The notes: generated from the letters alone by a model not told the origin. Positions 7,611 through 17,080 are shown, counted from the stretch's first letter. The stretch is 64,000 bases of DNA from JB111 sp049856295 (GCF_049856295.1 NZ_JBNDMZ010000005.1:202956-266955); one strand, 5' to 3'. Numbers and translations are program-made.

Positions 7611-9095
7611 TCAGTTGCCCGTGAGCTTCTCCCGCAGGGCGGCGAGAGCCTCGTCGGACGCGAGCGTGCCCGCGGCCTCGTCGGCCGGCGCGTCGGAGGA
7701 GTAGGACGCGGCGAGGTCGTCGCCACCGTCCACGACCTCGTCCGCGACGTCGTCGCCGGCCGCCTCGGCCTCGCGCGACGCCGCGATCTGCGCCTTGTGG
7801 GCCTCCCAGCGGGAGTGGGCGGCCGCGTAGTCGGCCTCCCAGGCCTCGCGCTGCGCCTCGAAGCCCTCGAGCCACTCGTTGGTCTCCGGGTCGAAGCCCT
7901 CGGGGTACTTGTAGTTTCCCTGCTCGTCGTAGTCGGTCGCCATGCCGTACAGCGAGGGGTCGAAGTCCTCGGAGTCCGGCTCGACACCCTCGTTGGCCTG
8001 CTTGAGCGAGAGCGAGATGCGGCGACGCTCGAGGTCGATGTCGATGACCTTGACGAAGAGCTCGTCACCGACCTTCGCGACCTGCTCCGGCACCTCGACG
8101 TGGCGCTGGGCCAGCTCGGAGATGTGGACGAGGCCCTCGATGCCGTCCTCGACGCGGACGAACGCACCGAACGGGACGAGCTTGGTGACCTTGCCGGGCA
8201 CGACCTGGCCGATGGCGTGCGTGCGGGCGAAGGTCTGCCACGGGTCCTCCTGGGTCGCCTTGAGCGACAGGGAGACACGCTCGCGGTCCATGTCCACGTC
8301 GAGCACCTCGACGGTGACCTCCTGGCCGACCTCGACGACCTCGGACGGGTGGTCGATGTGCTTCCAGGACAGCTCGGAGACGTGCACGAGGCCGTCCACG
8401 CCGCCCAGGTCGACGAACGCACCGAAGTTGACGATCGAGGACACGACGCCGGGGCGGACCTGCCCCTTCTGCAGCGTGTTGAGGAAGTGCGAGCGGACCT
8501 CGGACTGGGTCTGCTCGAGCCAGGCACGGCGGGACAGGACCACGTTGTTGCGGTTCTTGTCCAGCTCGATGATCTTGGCCTCGATCTCCTTGTCCACGTA
8601 GGGCTGGAGGTCGCGGACGCGACGCATCTCGACGAGCGACGCCGGGAGGAAGCCGCGCAGGCCGATGTCGACGATCAGGCCGCCCTTGACCACCTCGATG
8701 ACCTTGCCCGTGACGACGCCGTCCTCGTCCTTGATCTTCTCGATCGACGACCACGCGCGCTCGTACTGGGCCCGCTTCTTCGACAGCAGGAGGCGACCCT
8801 CCTTGTCCTCCTTCTGGAGGACGAGCGCCTCGATCTGGTCGCCCACGGCCACGACCTCGTCGGGGTCCACGTCGTGCTTGATGGACAGCTCGCGGGAGAG
8901 GATGACGCCCTCGGTCTTGTAACCGATGTCGAGCAGGACCTCGTCGCGGTCCACCTTGACGATGGTGCCCTCGACGATGTCCCCGTCGTTGAAGTACTTG
9001 ATGGTCTTGTCGATCTCGGCGAGGAGCTCGTCCTCGGAGCCGATGTCGTTGATCGCGACCTGCGGGGTGGTCGGGGCGGGGGTGGTGGTGGTCAT
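7611..9095 (-). CDS. rpsA: 30S ribosomal protein S1
   Basis: Single-stranded RNA-binding ribosomal protein that helps mRNA onto the 30S subunit. The 494-residue product has four S1 (OB-fold) domains at about residues 35-105, 120-190, 208-276 and 293-361, visible as repeats of EGTIVKVDRDEVLLDIGYKTEG, VSSIVNFGAFVDLGGVDGLVHVSEL and VTKLVPFGAFVRVEDGIEGLVHISEL. An acidic, low-complexity C-terminal tail of about 110 residues follows. Four domains rather than the six of E. coli is normal for actinobacteria. The start MTTTTPAPTTPQ is chosen because conserved sequence begins soon after it. A consensus promoter lies at 9198-9226 and a hairpin terminator at 7538, so it is probably monocistronic. Confidence 0.97.
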   Translation of the reverse strand: MTTTTPAPTTPQVAINDIGSEDELLAEIDKTIKYFNDGDIVEGTIVKVDRDEVLLDIGYKTEGVILSRELSIKHDVDPDEVVAVGDQIEALVLQKEDKEGRLLLSKKRAQYERAWSSIEKIKDEDGVVTGKVIEVVKGGLIVDIGLRGFLPASLVEMRRVRDLQPYVDKEIEAKIIELDKNRNNVVLSRRAWLEQTQSEVRSHFLNTLQKGQVRPGVVSSIVNFGAFVDLGGVDGLVHVSELSWKHIDHPSEVVEVGQEVTVEVLDVDMDRERVSLSLKATQEDPWQTFARTHAIGQVVPGKVTKLVPFGAFVRVEDGIEGLVHISELAQRHVEVPEQVAKVGDELFVKVIDIDLERRRISLSLKQANEGVEPDSEDFDPSLYGMATDYDEQGNYKYPEGFDPETNEWLEGFEAQREAWEADYAAAHSRWEAHKAQIAASREAEAAGDDVADEVVDGGDDLAASYSSDAPADEAAGTLASDEALAALREKLTGN

Positions 9096-9197
9096 GTAGA
9101 GGGAAACTCCGATGCGGACAGGGATGATCGAGCGGACAGGGACTACGGCGGTTCTCGTGGGCCGCGCGTGCGCGCGGACAGACGGCGCCGACGTTGA

Positions 9198-9226
9198 ATG
9201 GTACCCGCGCTCGCAAACCGGGACAA
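9198..9226 (-). promoter_or_regulatory. rpsA promoter
   Basis: On the minus strand, TTGTCC (-35) and TACCAT (-10) are separated by exactly 17 bases. This leaves a leader of roughly 95 bases before the rpsA start codon. The leader could support S1 autoregulation, but no specific structure was identified. Confidence 0.65.
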
Positions 9227-9326
9227 GCACGACGGCGCGGCGGCGTCACCTCGTGACGGGCCTCACGAGCGGTGGGTCGGCTCGACGGTACCTCCTCGAC
9301 GGACGACGCACCGTGCGGCCGCCGGC

Positions 9327-11069
9327 TCACCAGTCGAGCCGGACGAGCTCCTCGCTCCCGTGCAGCACGACGGCGTCCCCGACCGGTTCGAGGTAGCCGG
9401 CGGACGGCGCACCCCACGTGTCGACGACCGCCGCCGTCCCGGGGTCGACGGCCACGAGGTCGCCGTCGTCGACCACGAGCGTGTCCCCGCGCTCGAGCAC
9501 GCCCTCGGGGAACAGCTCCTCCCCGACGACGCCGACGACGTCGGAGCGGTCCGCGCTCAGCAGGTGCGTGTCCGGCTCCCCACGCACGAGGACGTGCTCG
9601 CCGGCGACCTCACCGCCCGGCTCGAGCGTGCCGGCGAACGTGTCGGTCACCCCGGGGTCGAGGAGGACGGAGTCGGCGCGGCCCGCCCCGAGGTCGTAGC
9701 GAAGGAGCCGCCGGTCGCCGTCGAGGACCAGCGGGACGACACGGGTGTCCGGGTCGAGAGCGGTGGTCGCCGCGAGCCGGTTGTGCGGGTCGCGCCACAG
9801 CTCGGTGCCGTCGACCTCCATGGCGACGATCCCGGCGCCCGGTTCGTTGCACCACATCGTCGACCCGTCGGTCGAGAAGCGGGTGCACGGCGGGGCGGTG
9901 ACGAGCTCACCGGCACCGACGTCGACGATCGCCGTGCGCTGCCCCGCCCCGAGCGCGAGCACGGTCTCGGCGACGGGGCGCCAGCGGGGCCGGTCGATCA
10001 GCGCGTCACCGCGCTCCCCGGTGCCGCCGACGACGATCCGCTGGTCCCCGGCGAGCATGGCGTCGGAGACCTCGGGGCCGAGCTCGAGCGACCACGTCGG
10101 CTCGAGCGAGTCGGCGTCGTACCCGTGGAGGACGACGTCGGTGCCGCCGGCCGGCTGGTCGAGGACGACGAGCGTGTCGCCGAGGACGTAGAGGGAGGAC
10201 AGGTAGCCCTCGATCTCGGCGGTGCCGGTCGACTCCCCCGTGGTCGGGTCGATGAGGTGCGCGGTCCACGCGGTGCCGAGCCCGTCGTCGTCGGTGCCCG
10301 TCGCCTCGAGGCACGCGAGGTCTCCGCCGGGTGCGGGGTTGCGCGCGCACAGCACGTGGCTGAGCGCGCGGGTCCAGGTGGGCTCCCCCGTGCCCGGGTC
10401 CACGCCGACGAGCTCCGCCTCGAGGGTCTCCGGGTCCTGGGCGACGACCGCCCACGCGCCGTCGGAGTCGAGCACCCCCTCGTCGTCGAAGGATCCGTCG
10501 ACGTTGCCCCGCAGCTGCGCGTCCGCGAGATCGGACAGCGCCGCGACCTCCGCCTGCCACAGGACCGGGAAGTCCGTCGCCGCCGGGGAGGGCTCGTCCG
10601 CGGGGCCGCCGCCGGGCGGCGGGTCGGGGTCGGGCGACGTGCCGACGAGGGTGGAGAACGAGAGCGCGAGGCCGACGAGCAGAAGGACGACGACGAGCGC
10701 GAGCGTGACCGGCCCGTAGGTGCGGGTGCCGATCCGTACCCCGCGCATCGCGGGGTAGCGCGAGGCGTGCGGGGCGTCGGCGCGGAATCCCGACGGCCGG
10801 GTCGCGCGCTGCGGCCCGGAGGTGGTCGCCGGATCCGCGGGCCGGGCGGACGGATCATGGCCCGCGCCGGCGGGACTCGTCGGCCCGACCTCCGGCCGGT
10901 GTCGGCGCGTGAGCTGCTCGAAGCTGTCGAGCCGACCGGGCACGGGCGTCCGATCTCCTCCGTGCCCGGGCTCCTCGCGTTCGATCCCGTAGCCGCGCAG
11001 GTAGTGGTCCGAGGGCTCACGCCTCCGGTCGCGGCCCCCGGGCGGCGGCCGGAACCGCGCGTCACCCAC
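9327..11069 (-). CDS. Membrane-anchored PQQ-like beta-propeller protein
   Basis: A 580-residue protein of unknown role. The N-terminal 110 residues are Pro/Arg-rich and predicted cytoplasmic. One transmembrane helix (TLALVVVLLLVGLALSFST, about residues 120-140) is followed by a long extracytoplasmic region with repeated blades such as ETLEAELVGVDPGTGEPTWTRAL, VVLHGYDADSLEPTWSLELG and DGDLVAVDPGTAAVVDTWG. These are characteristic of PQQ-binding-like propellers (outer-membrane-type PQQ_2/WD40-like). Cofactor binding is not implied. Seven bases separate it from the small membrane protein upstream, so the two are probably co-transcribed. The exact start is uncertain because the N-terminus is low complexity. 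Confidence 0.75.
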   Translation of the reverse strand: MGDARFRPPPGGRDRRREPSDHYLRGYGIEREEPGHGGDRTPVPGRLDSFEQLTRRHRPEVGPTSPAGAGHDPSARPADPATTSGPQRATRPSGFRADAPHASRYPAMRGVRIGTRTYGPVTLALVVVLLLVGLALSFSTLVGTSPDPDPPPGGGPADEPSPAATDFPVLWQAEVAALSDLADAQLRGNVDGSFDDEGVLDSDGAWAVVAQDPETLEAELVGVDPGTGEPTWTRALSHVLCARNPAPGGDLACLEATGTDDDGLGTAWTAHLIDPTTGESTGTAEIEGYLSSLYVLGDTLVVLDQPAGGTDVVLHGYDADSLEPTWSLELGPEVSDAMLAGDQRIVVGGTGERGDALIDRPRWRPVAETVLALGAGQRTAIVDVGAGELVTAPPCTRFSTDGSTMWCNEPGAGIVAMEVDGTELWRDPHNRLAATTALDPDTRVVPLVLDGDRRLLRYDLGAGRADSVLLDPGVTDTFAGTLEPGGEVAGEHVLVRGEPDTHLLSADRSDVVGVVGEELFPEGVLERGDTLVVDDGDLVAVDPGTAAVVDTWGAPSAGYLEPVGDAVVLHGSEELVRLDW

Positions 11070-11076
11070 GCCGGTC

Positions 11077-11523
11077 CTAGAGCGCGACCGCGACGCCGAT
11101 GAGCGCGATCAGCACGGGCAGCCCGACGAAGAGCCCGACGTAGATGGCGATCGCCGCGACCGATGCCTTGTGCGCCCCACCGCGACCGGCGTCGGTGTCG
11201 GCCGGCGCGCGGCCGTAGTCGTTGCGCGGCCCGAGGTCGGGGCCGCCGAGGTTCTGGCCGCCGTAGGGCTGCTGCCCGCCGTAGGCCTGCCCGGCGTAGT
11301 TCTGGCCGCCGTAGTTCTGGCCGCCGTAGTTCTGGCCGGTGTAGCCCGGGTTGCCGTAGCTCTGCCCGCCGGACGGCTGCTGGGCCGCACCCGGGGAACC
11401 CGCGGAGGAGGGGTCGGCGCCGGAGAACTGCCCGCTGCGGCCGTGCTCGGGATACACCCCGCGCGCCTGGGGGTCCCCGTGCGCGTACGGGTCCTGCTCG
11501 TTCCATCCGTATCCGGTGCTCAT
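11077..11523 (-). CDS. Q/Y/G-rich small membrane protein
   Basis: A 148-residue protein: about 110 residues of disordered Gln/Gly/Tyr/Pro sequence with QNYGG repeats (about residues 63-85) precede one C-terminal hydrophobic helix (SVAAIAIYVGLFVGLPVLIALIGVAVAL). This is a tail-anchored layout with the repetitive part probably cytoplasmic. Such heads are common in actinobacterial membrane proteins of unknown function. AGGGAG precedes the ATG at 11521-11523. It is immediately upstream of the propeller protein in the same direction. Confidence 0.72.
   Translation of the reverse strand: MSTGYGWNEQDPYAHGDPQARGVYPEHGRSGQFSGADPSSAGSPGAAQQPSGGQSYGNPGYTGQNYGGQNYGGQNYAGQAYGGQQPYGGQNLGGPDLGPRNDYGRAPADTDAGRGGAHKASVAAIAIYVGLFVGLPVLIALIGVAVAL
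11294..11338 (-). repeat. 15-bp tandem repeats encoding QNYGG
   Basis: Three copies of a CCGCCGTAGTTCTGG-type unit lie in frame in the Q/Y/G-rich gene and give the repeated QNYGG peptide. Confidence 0.7.
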
Positions 11524-11645
11524 GTCGCTCCCTGGTTCCGCGGGCGGGTGCCCTGCCAGGACGGTAGCGCCTCGCCGCACGGGTGATGCGTCGTCGGGAC
11601 GTGGAGCGCTCCCCCGCCGTCGAGGGAGCGTGGGAGCATCGGCCG

Positions 11646-12461
11646 GTGAGCGGATCCGAGGGGCCCTGGTCGGGGTTTCGCGACGTCGACGGCGAGGCTG
11701 CGGCGCGGGCGAACGCGGCGGCCTGGTCCGCGGACGCGTCCGAGTACCTCGCCGAGCACGGCTCGACCCTCGGCGCGGCGGACCTCGTGTGGTGCCCGGA
11801 GGGCCTGCGGGAGGCCGACGCCCACCTGCTCGGGGACATCGAGGGGCTGCGTGGACGGCTCGTGGTCGAGGTCGGTGCCGGGGCGGCGCAGTGCTCGCGC
11901 TGGCTCACCGCGCAGGGGGTGCGGGCCCTCGCCACCGACGTCGCGGAGGGGATGCTGGCGGCGGCCCGCGACCTCGACCGGGCCACCGGGATCCGCACGC
12001 CGACCCTCCTGGCGGACGCCCGCGCCCTCCCTCTGCCCGACGCCTGCGCGGACGCCGTGTTCACCGCCTTCGGCGCGATCCCGTTCGTCCCCGACGCCCA
12101 CCGCGTGCACGCCGAGGCGGCCCGCGTGCTGCGCCCGGGCGGCCGGTGGGTCGCCTCGGTCACCCACCCCGCGCGATGGATGTTCCCCGACGACCCGACG
12201 CTCGCGGGCACGACCGTCAGCCGCTCCTACTGGGACCGGCGGCCGTACGTCGAGACGGAGTCGGGGGCGGTGACCTACGCGGAGTTCCACCGCACGGTCG
12301 GCGACCACGTGCGCGACGTCGTCGCGGCGGGTCTGCGGGTGGTCGACATCGTCGAGCCCCGGTGGCCCGCGGGCCGGGACGTCGTGTGGGGCGGCTGGGG
12401 CCCCGAGCGCGGCGCGCTGGTGCCCGGCACCCTCGTCCTCGTGGCGGAGCGGCCCGCGTAG
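11646..12461 (+). CDS. Class I SAM-dependent methyltransferase
   Basis: A Rossmann-fold methyltransferase with unknown substrate. Motif I is VVEVGAGAAQCSRWL, motif II ALATDVAEGML, the post-I acidic region LLADARALPLPDACADAVFTAFG, and motif III RVLRPGGRWVASV. The N-terminal DVDGEAAARANAAAWSADASEYLAEHG is typical of actinobacterial relatives. The GTG at 11646 is preferred over the ATG at 11583: a GAGCAT hexamer six bases upstream matches the local leaderless pattern loosely, and homologues usually start near this point. It diverges from the Q/Y/G-rich gene and converges on polA with only five bases between stop codons. Confidence 0.85.
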   Translation: MSGSEGPWSGFRDVDGEAAARANAAAWSADASEYLAEHGSTLGAADLVWCPEGLREADAHLLGDIEGLRGRLVVEVGAGAAQCSRWLTAQGVRALATDVAEGMLAAARDLDRATGIRTPTLLADARALPLPDACADAVFTAFGAIPFVPDAHRVHAEAARVLRPGGRWVASVTHPARWMFPDDPTLAGTTVSRSYWDRRPYVETESGAVTYAEFHRTVGDHVRDVVAAGLRVVDIVEPRWPAGRDVVWGGWGPERGALVPGTLVLVAERPA

Positions 12462-12466
12462 CCGGG

Positions 12467-15175
12467 TCAGTGGGCGGCGTCGCGCCAGCTTCGGCCCACG
12501 CCGACCGAGACGTCGAGCGGGACCGACAGCTCCGCCGCCTGACCCATGGTGTCGCGGACGACCTGCTCGACCTCCTCGCGCTCACCGGGGGCCACCTCGA
12601 GCACGAGCTCGTCGTGGACCTGGAGCAGCACGTCGGAGGCGAGGCCCCGCTGGGCGATCTCCGCGTCGAGCCGGATCATCGCCACCTTGATGATGTCGGC
12701 CGCCGAGCCCTGGATGGGCGCGTTGAGGGCGATGCGCTCGGCGAGCTCGCGGCGCTGCCGGTTGTCCGACGTGAGGTCGGGCAGGTAGCGACGCCGGCCG
12801 AGGATCGTCGCGGTGTACCCACGCGTCCGCGCCTCGTCCTGCACCCCGCGCAGGTAGTCACGGACCCCGCCGAACCGCTCGAAGTACCCCTCCATCAGGG
12901 AGCGCGCCTCCTCGACCTCGACGCCGAGCTGCTGGGAGAGCCCGAAGGCGCTGAGGCCGTAGGCCAGCCCGTAGCTCATCGCCTTGATGCGCCGGCGCTG
13001 CTCGGCCGTCACCGCGTCGACCTCGACGCCGAACACGCGCGAGGCGACGAACGCGTGCAGGTCCTCGCCCGAGCGGAACGCCTCGATGAGCGCCTCGTCC
13101 CCGGACAGGTGCGCCATGATCCGCATCTCGATCTGCGAGTAGTCGGCGGTCATGAGCGACTCCCCCGCGTCGCTGACGACGAACGCCTGCCGGATGCGCA
13201 TCCCGTCCTCGCTGCGCACGGGCACGTTCTGCAGGTTGGGGTCCTTCGAGCTGAGCCGGCCCGTGGCGGCGACGGTCTGCTGGAAAGTGGTGCGGATCCG
13301 GCGGTCGTCCTGCACCTCCGCGCGCAGCCCGTCCACGGTCTGGCGCAGCTTGATCTGCTCGCGGTGCCGCAGGAGGGCCACGAGGAACGGGTGCTGCGTC
13401 TGCGCGAGGAGCCACTCGAGGGCGTCCGCGTTCGTCGTGTACCCGGTCTTCGTCTTCTTCGTCCGCGGCATGTCGAGCTGATCGAACAGGACCTCCTGGA
13501 GCTGCTTGGGACTCCCGAGGTTGACCTCCCGGTCGATCGCCTCGTAGGCGGCCGCGGCGGCGTCCTCGACCTGGGCGCCGAACTCCCCCGAGAGCCCGTC
13601 GAGGTAGTCGGTGTCCACCGCGATGCCCCGGTCCTCCATGCCCTGAAGCACGCGCTGCACCGGCAGCTCGAGGTCCGTGAGCAGCCCGGTGCCGCCGGCC
13701 TCCTCGAGCTCGCCCGTCAGTGACGGCACGAGGGCGAGGCTGGCATGGGCGCGCCGGGCGAGGGCCTCCTCGGCCGCCCCCTCCTCGAGGGAGAGGTCGA
13801 GCTCCCCCTGGGCGGCGCCCGACGCCGGGTCGAGGTCGAGGCCGAGGCGCTCCGTCGCCAGGTCGGCGAGCTCGAGGTGCCGGGCGTCCGGCCGGGCGAT
13901 GTAGCCGGCCAGCGCCGGGTCGTAGGTCACGCCGGCGAGCTCGAGGCCGCCGCCCCGCAGCGCGTGCCAGGCCGCCTTGGCGTCGTGCACGGACTTGGGC
14001 GCGTCGGCGTCGGCGAGCCAGGCGCGCAGCGCGGCCTCGTCGTCGCCCGCGACCTCGGTGAGGTCGACGGTCACGGCGTGCGCGTCGGCGTCGGCGATCG
14101 CGAGGGACACCGCCTCGCCGCGGCCGGGCCGGCCCGATCCCTCGACGTACAGGCCGAGCCTGGCGCCCGCCCGGTCCGCGAGCCAGGCGCCGAGGCCGCC
14201 CTCCTCGGGACTGTCGACGACGAGGACGGGACCGTCGGGCTCGGGCGCCGTGCCGTCGTCCGGCAGGACGGCGAACAGCCGGGTGCGTAGCTCGGTGAAC
14301 TCGAGCACGTCGAACAGGCGGGTGAGCTCGCCACGGTCCGGGTCCTCGGGCGGCAGGTCGGCGAGCGCGGCGCCGACGTCGGCGTCGGTGAGGAGGTGGT
14401 TGAGCTTCCGGTTCCGCAGGACGTCGGCGAGGTGCTCGCGGAGCGAGGCGCCCGCCTTGCCCGGCACCTCGTCGACCCGGGCGACGATGTTGTCGAGCCC
14501 GTCGAACTGGTTGATCCACTTGGCGGCGGTCTTGGGACCCACGCCGGGCACGCCCGGGAGGTTGTCGGCCGTCTCCCCGGTCAGGGCGGCGATCTCGGGG
14601 TAGCGGTGCGGCGGGACGCCGTACTTCTCCTCCACGGCGGCGGGCGTCATGCGGGCCACCGTCTTCACGCCCTTGATCGGGTAGAGCACGGTGACGCGGT
14701 CGTCGACCAGCTGGAACGCGTCGCGGTCGCCGGAGACGACGGACACGGTCATGCCGGCCGCCGACCCCTCGTGGGCGAGCGTGGCGAGAATGTCGTCCGC
14801 CTCGAGCCCGTCCTTCTCCAGGGTGGCGATGCCCGCGGCGCGCAGGACCTCGGCGATGAGCGGCACCTGGTCCTTGAACGCCTCCGGGGTGGCGTCGCGG
14901 CCGCCCTTGTAGTCGGCGTACTCCTCGTCCCGGAAGGTCGGCGCGTGCGTGTCGAAGGCAACGGCGACGTGCGTGGGCCGCTCGTCCGTCAGCAGGTTGA
15001 TCATCATCGCGACGAAGCCGTAGATCGCGTTCGTGCTCTGCCCGGCGGAGTTGACGAACTTGTCAGCGGGCAGCGCGAAGAACGCGCGGAACGCCATCGA
15101 GTGCCCGTCGATGAGCAGGAGGCGCCCCTGCGTCGACTCGTGGGTCGTGCCGGCCTGGTCGGTGGTGTCGCTCAC
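12467..15175 (-). CDS. polA: DNA polymerase I
   Basis: Replication and repair polymerase that removes RNA primers and fills gaps. The 902 residues comprise an N-terminal 5'-3' exonuclease (LLLIDGHSMAFRAFFALP, then GLEADDILATLA and GDRDAFQLVD), a central 3'-5' exonuclease fold, and the polymerase: motif A ADYSQIEMRIMAHLSGDE, motif B RRIKAMSYGLAYG, motif C QVHDELVLE. The first proofreading motif (DxE) is not seen at its expected place, so the middle domain is probably inactive, as in other actinobacteria. The GTG start at 15173-15175 is fixed by TAGGCT seven bases upstream (15183-15188); this agrees with the conserved N-terminus. Confidence 0.97.
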   Translation of the reverse strand: MSDTTDQAGTTHESTQGRLLLIDGHSMAFRAFFALPADKFVNSAGQSTNAIYGFVAMMINLLTDERPTHVAVAFDTHAPTFRDEEYADYKGGRDATPEAFKDQVPLIAEVLRAAGIATLEKDGLEADDILATLAHEGSAAGMTVSVVSGDRDAFQLVDDRVTVLYPIKGVKTVARMTPAAVEEKYGVPPHRYPEIAALTGETADNLPGVPGVGPKTAAKWINQFDGLDNIVARVDEVPGKAGASLREHLADVLRNRKLNHLLTDADVGAALADLPPEDPDRGELTRLFDVLEFTELRTRLFAVLPDDGTAPEPDGPVLVVDSPEEGGLGAWLADRAGARLGLYVEGSGRPGRGEAVSLAIADADAHAVTVDLTEVAGDDEAALRAWLADADAPKSVHDAKAAWHALRGGGLELAGVTYDPALAGYIARPDARHLELADLATERLGLDLDPASGAAQGELDLSLEEGAAEEALARRAHASLALVPSLTGELEEAGGTGLLTDLELPVQRVLQGMEDRGIAVDTDYLDGLSGEFGAQVEDAAAAAYEAIDREVNLGSPKQLQEVLFDQLDMPRTKKTKTGYTTNADALEWLLAQTQHPFLVALLRHREQIKLRQTVDGLRAEVQDDRRIRTTFQQTVAATGRLSSKDPNLQNVPVRSEDGMRIRQAFVVSDAGESLMTADYSQIEMRIMAHLSGDEALIEAFRSGEDLHAFVASRVFGVEVDAVTAEQRRRIKAMSYGLAYGLSAFGLSQQLGVEVEEARSLMEGYFERFGGVRDYLRGVQDEARTRGYTATILGRRRYLPDLTSDNRQRRELAERIALNAPIQGSAADIIKVAMIRLDAEIAQRGLASDVLLQVHDELVLEVAPGEREEVEQVVRDTMGQAAELSVPLDVSVGVGRSWRDAAH

Positions 15176-15182
15176 CCGGCCC

Positions 15183-15188
15183 AGCCTA
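15183..15188 (-). promoter_or_regulatory. -10 element of leaderless polA promoter
   Basis: TAGGCT on the minus strand, seven bases before the GTG start. It supports the short N-terminus of PolA and indicates a leaderless transcript. Confidence 0.5.
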
Positions 15189-15263
15189 GGTCCCCCCGCC
15201 GACGTCGACCTGCGCGGCGTGGACCTGGCCGCCGCACCTCGCGCCTCCTGGCAGGCTGGGCGG

Positions 15264-16613
15264 GTGCCCGAGCCCCGCGTCCCCGGTTCCCGCCGGCTCG
15301 CGTACGCGGCCGGCATGTTCGGGTCCTCGCTCCCGATCAACCTCGTGCGCGGCTCGATCCTCCTGTACTACGTCGACACCCTCGGCATGGACGCGGGCGC
15401 GTACGCGATCGTCATGGTCGTCTACGCGATCGTCGACGCGATCGACAACCCCGTCTTCGGCCACCTCTCGGACGGCACGCGCACGCGCCTCGGGCGCCGA
15501 CGGCCCTGGCTCCTCGTCGCGGTGCCGACGCTCGTCGCGGTGTTCGTCGCCCTGTTCTCGGCCCCGGCCACCCTCGACGGCGCGGCGCTGGTCGCCTGGT
15601 TCGCCGTGTTCGTCATCCTCACCGAGGCCGCGGACTCCCTCTACAACGCGAACTACACCGCCCTCCTGCCCGAGCTGTTCCGCACCGAGTCCGAACGCTC
15701 CGTCGTCAACGCGATGCGCCAGGCCTTCCAGCTCGCCGCCATGGTGATCTCCGTGGCGCTCACACCCACCCTGACCACGCGGTGGCTCGGCAGCGAGCAC
15801 GGCCCCGAGGGCTTCACGAGGACCGCGATCCTGCTCGGCGTCGTCGCCCTGCTCGTCATGGGGGCGATGGTGCTGACGGTCCGCGAGGACGACGCCGTCC
15901 AGGCCGAGCCACCCACCCCGTTCGTCTCGGCGATCGGCGGCGTCCTGCGCACCCCCGAGCTCTGGCTCGTCGGCCTGACCACCGCCGCCTACGGGGCGGC
16001 GCTCGGGCTCCTGCTCTCCGGCATCCAGCTGTGGATGCGCTACACGCTCGAGCAGCCGGTCGCCTCGACCACGCCGGTGCTCGCCGCCGCGATCCTCGTC
16101 GCCGCCGCCGTCCTGCCCGCCTGGGCGTCGCTCGTCCGCCGGACCGGCGCGCCGCGGGCATGGCGCTGGGCCCTCACCCTCCTCGCGCTCTCCTTCCTCC
16201 CGCTGTGGTTCGTCGGCACGGTGCCGGGCGCGGTGGCCGCGGCCGCCGTCGTCGGGGTCGGCTACGGCGGCGTGCTCGCCACGACCGACCTCGTCACCGC
16301 CCGCGTGCTCGACCGGGACGCCCGCCGCACCGGCCTCCACCGCGAGGGCGTCTTCCTCGGGACGTTCGGCGTCTTCGCCCGGCTCACCGGCGCGCTGGGC
16401 GGCCTCGCCCTCGCCTCGCTCGACCCCCTGTTCGGCTATTCCGGCGGGGACTCCCCCGGGGACTCCCCCGGGCTCGCGTTCCGCGTCTACACATGCCTCT
16501 ACCCGGCGTTGCTCGTCGGCGTCGCGGCGGTCGCCGCCCGCTTCGTCCGGGTCGACGACGAGGTGGACGGGCGGCCGGGGGCCGACCCGGCCCGTGGGAC
16601 CATCCAGGGGTGA
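15264..16613 (+). CDS. MFS / glycoside-pentoside-hexuronide-type transporter
   Basis: A 449-residue integral membrane carrier with about 12 predicted helices. The opening SRRLAYAAGMFGSSLPINLVRGSILLYYVDTLG, the YAIVDAIDNPVFGHLSDGTRTRLGRRRPWL loop and the later LYNANYTALLPELF are typical of GPH-family cation-sugar symporters (MFS_2). The substrate cannot be told from sequence. The GTG start at 15264 is inferred from a CAGGCT-like element six bases upstream; an internal ATG at 15315 would cut into the first helix. Its stop overlaps the GTG of the thioesterase downstream (GTGA), so the two are translationally coupled. The direct repeat GGGGACTCCCCC near 16445-16470 encodes the GDSPGDSPG loop. Confidence 0.88.
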   Translation: MPEPRVPGSRRLAYAAGMFGSSLPINLVRGSILLYYVDTLGMDAGAYAIVMVVYAIVDAIDNPVFGHLSDGTRTRLGRRRPWLLVAVPTLVAVFVALFSAPATLDGAALVAWFAVFVILTEAADSLYNANYTALLPELFRTESERSVVNAMRQAFQLAAMVISVALTPTLTTRWLGSEHGPEGFTRTAILLGVVALLVMGAMVLTVREDDAVQAEPPTPFVSAIGGVLRTPELWLVGLTTAAYGAALGLLLSGIQLWMRYTLEQPVASTTPVLAAAILVAAAVLPAWASLVRRTGAPRAWRWALTLLALSFLPLWFVGTVPGAVAAAAVVGVGYGGVLATTDLVTARVLDRDARRTGLHREGVFLGTFGVFARLTGALGGLALASLDPLFGYSGGDSPGDSPGLAFRVYTCLYPALLVGVAAVAARFVRVDDEVDGRPGADPARGTIQG

Positions 16614-17080
16614 CGGAGCACAGCCGCACCGACCGGCAGCCCTCAGGACCAGGGTCCGACGACGACGCGCCCACCGCGGTCGACCTCGCCCAGGTGGCCG
16701 ACCGCACCCGGGTCGGTCTCGCCGCCCGGATGGGCATCGAGGTGACCCGCGCCGAGCGCGGGCTCGTCGAGGCGACCATGCCGGTCGAGGGCAACACCCA
16801 GCCGATGGGGCTGCTCCACGGGGGCGCGAGCGCGGCGCTGGCCGAGACGGTGGGCAGCGTGGCGGCCATGATCGCTGCGCCCGAGGGCCACCTGCCCGTC
16901 GGGGTCGACCTCAACGCGACGCACCACCGGTCGGCGCGCGAGGGCAGCGTGACCGCGACCGCCCGCGCGCTGCACGAGGGCCGCCGGGCGTCGAGCTACG
17001 CGATCGAGGTGCGCGACGAGGCCGGACGCCTCCTGTGCTCGGCCCGGCTCACCTGCCAGTTCGTGGCTGCCCGCGCCTGA
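16610..17080 (+). CDS. PaaI-type hotdog acyl-CoA thioesterase
   Basis: A 156-residue hotdog-fold thioesterase that would hydrolyse an acyl-CoA in the cytoplasm. The signature GLLHGGASAALAETVGS carries the HGG motif and the catalytic-position acidic residue; VGVDLNATHHRSAREG and LLCSARLTCQFV complete the fold. The first 25-30 residues are an acidic, poorly conserved extension. GTG at 16610 overlaps the MFS stop by 4 bases. The substrate is unknown; PaaI and menaquinone-pathway thioesterases are the nearest types. The pairing with a carrier suggests co-regulation, not necessarily a shared pathway. Confidence 0.88.
   Translation: MTEHSRTDRQPSGPGSDDDAPTAVDLAQVADRTRVGLAARMGIEVTRAERGLVEATMPVEGNTQPMGLLHGGASAALAETVGSVAAMIAAPEGHLPVGVDLNATHHRSAREGSVTATARALHEGRRASSYAIEVRDEAGRLLCSARLTCQFVAARA

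Noticed and set aside
11583..11645. Longer N-terminus for the methyltransferase from ATG 11583
   Set aside because: The extra 21 residues are low-complexity and unlike the family. The GTG at 11646 has a promoter-like hexamer at the standard distance.
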